Shown: one piece after another, positions 62,101-64,000 of the stretch | Numbering within the stretch: the stretch's first letter is position 1 | How the letters are laid out: each line of letters starts with the position of its first letter | From: Anas platyrhynchos | Lineage: Eukaryota > Chordata > Aves > Anseriformes > Anatidae | Reading direction: 5' to 3' | Length of the DNA stretch: 64,000 nucleotides | Assembly (NCBI RefSeq): GCF_047663525.1 | Contig: NC_092621.1 | Coordinates: forward strand, 80,838,501 to 80,902,500 | The notes under the pieces: model-generated | Told to the model about the DNA's origin: nothing | Databases searched by the model: none | Seen by the model: the letters and a program-made list of their open reading frames with translations, nothing else | Program-made: the position numbers and the translations under genes

Positions 62101-62854
62101 TTTCAATTACTCTCTCCATTGCTGCTCTTTTTTTTTTCTTTTTAGTGCTAAACCTAATGCTTAATCATTTGCGATCGAATAAGAGTTCTGACAAAAGCTA
62201 TGTAAATAAAAAGAATTGAGGTAATGCTAATTAATGCTTTGCTGTTAAGTCTTACCTTTACTTTACAGATGGAAGTGTTCTTTTGTCATTTTCAGCAGTC
62301 AGTGACTTGCCACGCATCTGTACTTGCTTTTAATTTATAGGGTATGAATTGTGTTTAGGAAGGGCTCTTTTAGGACTGGATGGTGGTCTGGTAACTGCTG
62401 TCACTCCAGTTTGATGCAGGCTTTGCTACCAGGACATCTGTGTGTGTGAGCTAAGGAAAGGCTGTTACTTCTACAATTCATGTTTTAGGAAACTCCAGCC
62501 TGAACTGAAGCCCAGGCAGGCTTAAAACACAACAGTCTTCATTCAAGTCAGAAGTCATCTCAGCTTCTGTTTATTTAAAACAAGCAAATTGGAGAAAGAG
62601 GAAAAGATGATACTTAGAGCTTCTGCCCCATGGGATGGTTCAAAATGCGAGTTACTTGGTTATCTGAAATCTACGCTGTCTTAAAAGCACTTACTGGGAG
62701 GTTGCACCTGTAAATATGTAGTAACTTTGTTTGCAGGAAAAGATCACAATGATATCAGTTCCAATTGAAAGCTTGCTTTGGTCTCAGATATGTTCTGTAA
62801 GAATAAATGAAAATGTTAAGTTCTAAGGACACCCCTTGTAATTTTTTTTTTCAG

Positions 62855-63004
62855 GTGGTATCATGGAAAACTTGACAGAACAATTGCAGAAGAACGTCTT
62901 CGACAGGCGGGAAAACCTGGAAGCTACCTTATTCGAGAGAGTGATCGGAGACCAGGTTCATTTGTGCTTTCATTCCTTAGTAAAACAAATGTCAATCATT
63001 TTAG
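62855..63004 (+). CDS. RASA1: RASA1 coding exon 2, start of N-terminal SH2 domain
   Basis: The 150-base exon lies between acceptor TTTCAG (62854) and donor GTGAGA (63005). Its first base completes the Gln codon begun in exon 1; 49 codons follow, and the last two bases start an Arg codon. The reading WYHGKLDRTIAEERLRQAG and YLIRES is the SH2 opening, with the phosphotyrosine-binding Arg in the YLIRES motif. The end reads FLSKTNVNHF, one residue shorter than the human FLSQMNVVNHF and with two substitutions. Both splice sites are canonical, so the exon looks usable. It encodes only the first half of the domain; later exons are outside the window. Confidence 0.97.
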
Positions 63005-64000
63005 GTGAGAATTAAATGTTTTCTCTTAAAATACTGTATTTTTATTTATTTTTTTTAGAACACAGTACTGACAGCAATAACCACTATTATAATATTTTTG
63101 TCTTTTCATTCTTTTATGGTACCGCTTTTAACTTGTGCTTAGTTGTTTTAAAATACACTACTTAAGAATCACTTTATAGGTTAAAGAACAAAAATAAAAG
63201 GAAACCCTCAGTAGAGAGAGGCTTGTCTGAAGTTGTTGTTAATAGACTTAAAGTAACATGCAGGTTTCATTAGTCAGCCACAAAGACTGTTTTGGGACTG
63301 TTTCTCAGAACTCATTTTTAGCTCACAGAACAGACTTCAATGTTGAAGTGCTAGCAAGTATGATTGCTTCCTTAATTTTAAGAAAATAACAAGAAGAAAT
63401 GAAGAGATTATGTATTTAACAATCAAAGGGTTTGCTTGAAACAGCTTTCAGTACATGTTAGAATTAATTGTTCTAAATACAAATAGGCCTTTATACAAAA
63501 CTGTAACTAGGATTATTTCACTATTGGCAAGCTGTGTATATTAGTAAGTTCATTTATTCATTAGTGTAAATGAGATGTATTCTGAGACAGGCATGAATGT
63601 TAGTTAGCAAGTATTGTGTTGTAGTGTAACATTCACCTTCACCAAATAGTGTAGAAAAAATATTGGCGAAAGAGGAAGGAAAGTTTCTTTGTCAGTAGTA
63701 GAAACCTTTCTCAGTGGTCTTGATAGAAACAAACACAAACTAAACTCTTCAACTTCTGAAAGCAAATTATCCAGGATACCAAAGCATGACCCACTATGTC
63801 TGTGGTATACAAATGTAGGGAGCTATTGGATGTGTCTGTTGTGAGGTGAAATGTATTTCAGAGGTCCTGATCTAGCATAGGCATCAGCTCATAATTCCAC
63901 TAAATTCAGGCAGTGTAGCACACAAATAGTATCTCATGTTTGCATCTTGCTATCTGAGCTAACAACTCCAGCTTTTCAGCTGTATTGATACTCTGTTGGG
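63005..64000 (+). other. RASA1: RASA1 intron 2, partial
   Basis: AT-rich unique sequence from the GTGAGA donor to the window end; no repeat or further exon was recognised. Confidence 0.85.

Larger units (their letters stand above)
49210..62854 (+). other. RASA1: RASA1 intron 1 (13,645 bp)
   Basis: The intron runs from the GTGAGT donor to a TTTTTTTTTCAG acceptor. It holds a C16 run at 49446-49461, (GT)7 plus G15 at 52348-52376, an A run at 52605-52627, a CR1 at 54480-55335 and a truncated LTR at 55797-56130. A short ATTCTGTGATTCTGT string at 51489-51503 may be a CR1 tail remnant. The block 61290-61680 is GC-richer and unique. No further RASA1 exon was recognised; human RASA1 has an alternative first exon in this intron, which I could not locate here. 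Confidence 0.85.

Noticed and set aside
1..64000. CRISPR arrays, tRNA or rRNA genes, bacterial operons
   Set aside because: No regularly spaced repeats, cloverleaf signatures or rRNA blocks were seen; the base composition and repeats are those of a bird chromosome.

Overview
The window looks like bird nuclear DNA. The evidence is repeated CR1 LINE fragments (3' tails with ATTCTRTG octamers and CR1 reverse-transcriptase remnants), several LTR families of the kind common in bird genomes, no SINE or L1 sequence that I could recognise, and a vertebrate RASA1 gene whose exon 1 lies in a CpG island. No rRNA, tRNA, CRISPR array or bacterial-type operon was seen.

Layout. (1) 1-6290 is GC-rich, gene-bearing and full of retroelements. 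A minus-strand endogenous retrovirus remnant (LTR, broken pol, then a second LTR piece fused to pol) is followed by an old CR1 copy. Next comes an intact RING-finger gene of the TOPORS type (CDS 4379-5392, with a small intron in its 5' leader), then a CR1 tail and another copy of the same LTR. The RING gene therefore sits between direct repeats of one LTR family. (2) 6290-48000 is an AT-rich, gene-poor interval with CR1 fragments (12.6, 16.5-17.6, 26.7-27.7 and 35.3-36.6 kb), two LTR copies (13.1-13.6 and 38.1-38.8 kb), many A/C-rich microsatellites and three long poly-T runs. I recognise no gene here. Two minus-strand blocks with good splice signals could belong to an unannotated transcript. 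(3) 48050-49300 is a CpG island holding the RASA1 promoter and first coding exon. (4) 49210-62854 is RASA1 intron 1, with a CR1 and a truncated LTR. (5) 62855-63004 is RASA1 exon 2, the start of the N-terminal SH2 domain. (6) Intron 2 runs to the window end.

The two genes are unrelated. RASA1 (p120 RasGAP) switches off Ras at the membrane after its SH2 domains bind phosphotyrosine. The short TOPORS-like protein is probably a nuclear E3 ligase. In birds RASA1 belongs to the Z chromosome and, as I recall, to the small set of genes that keep a W copy. The sequence alone does not say which copy this is.
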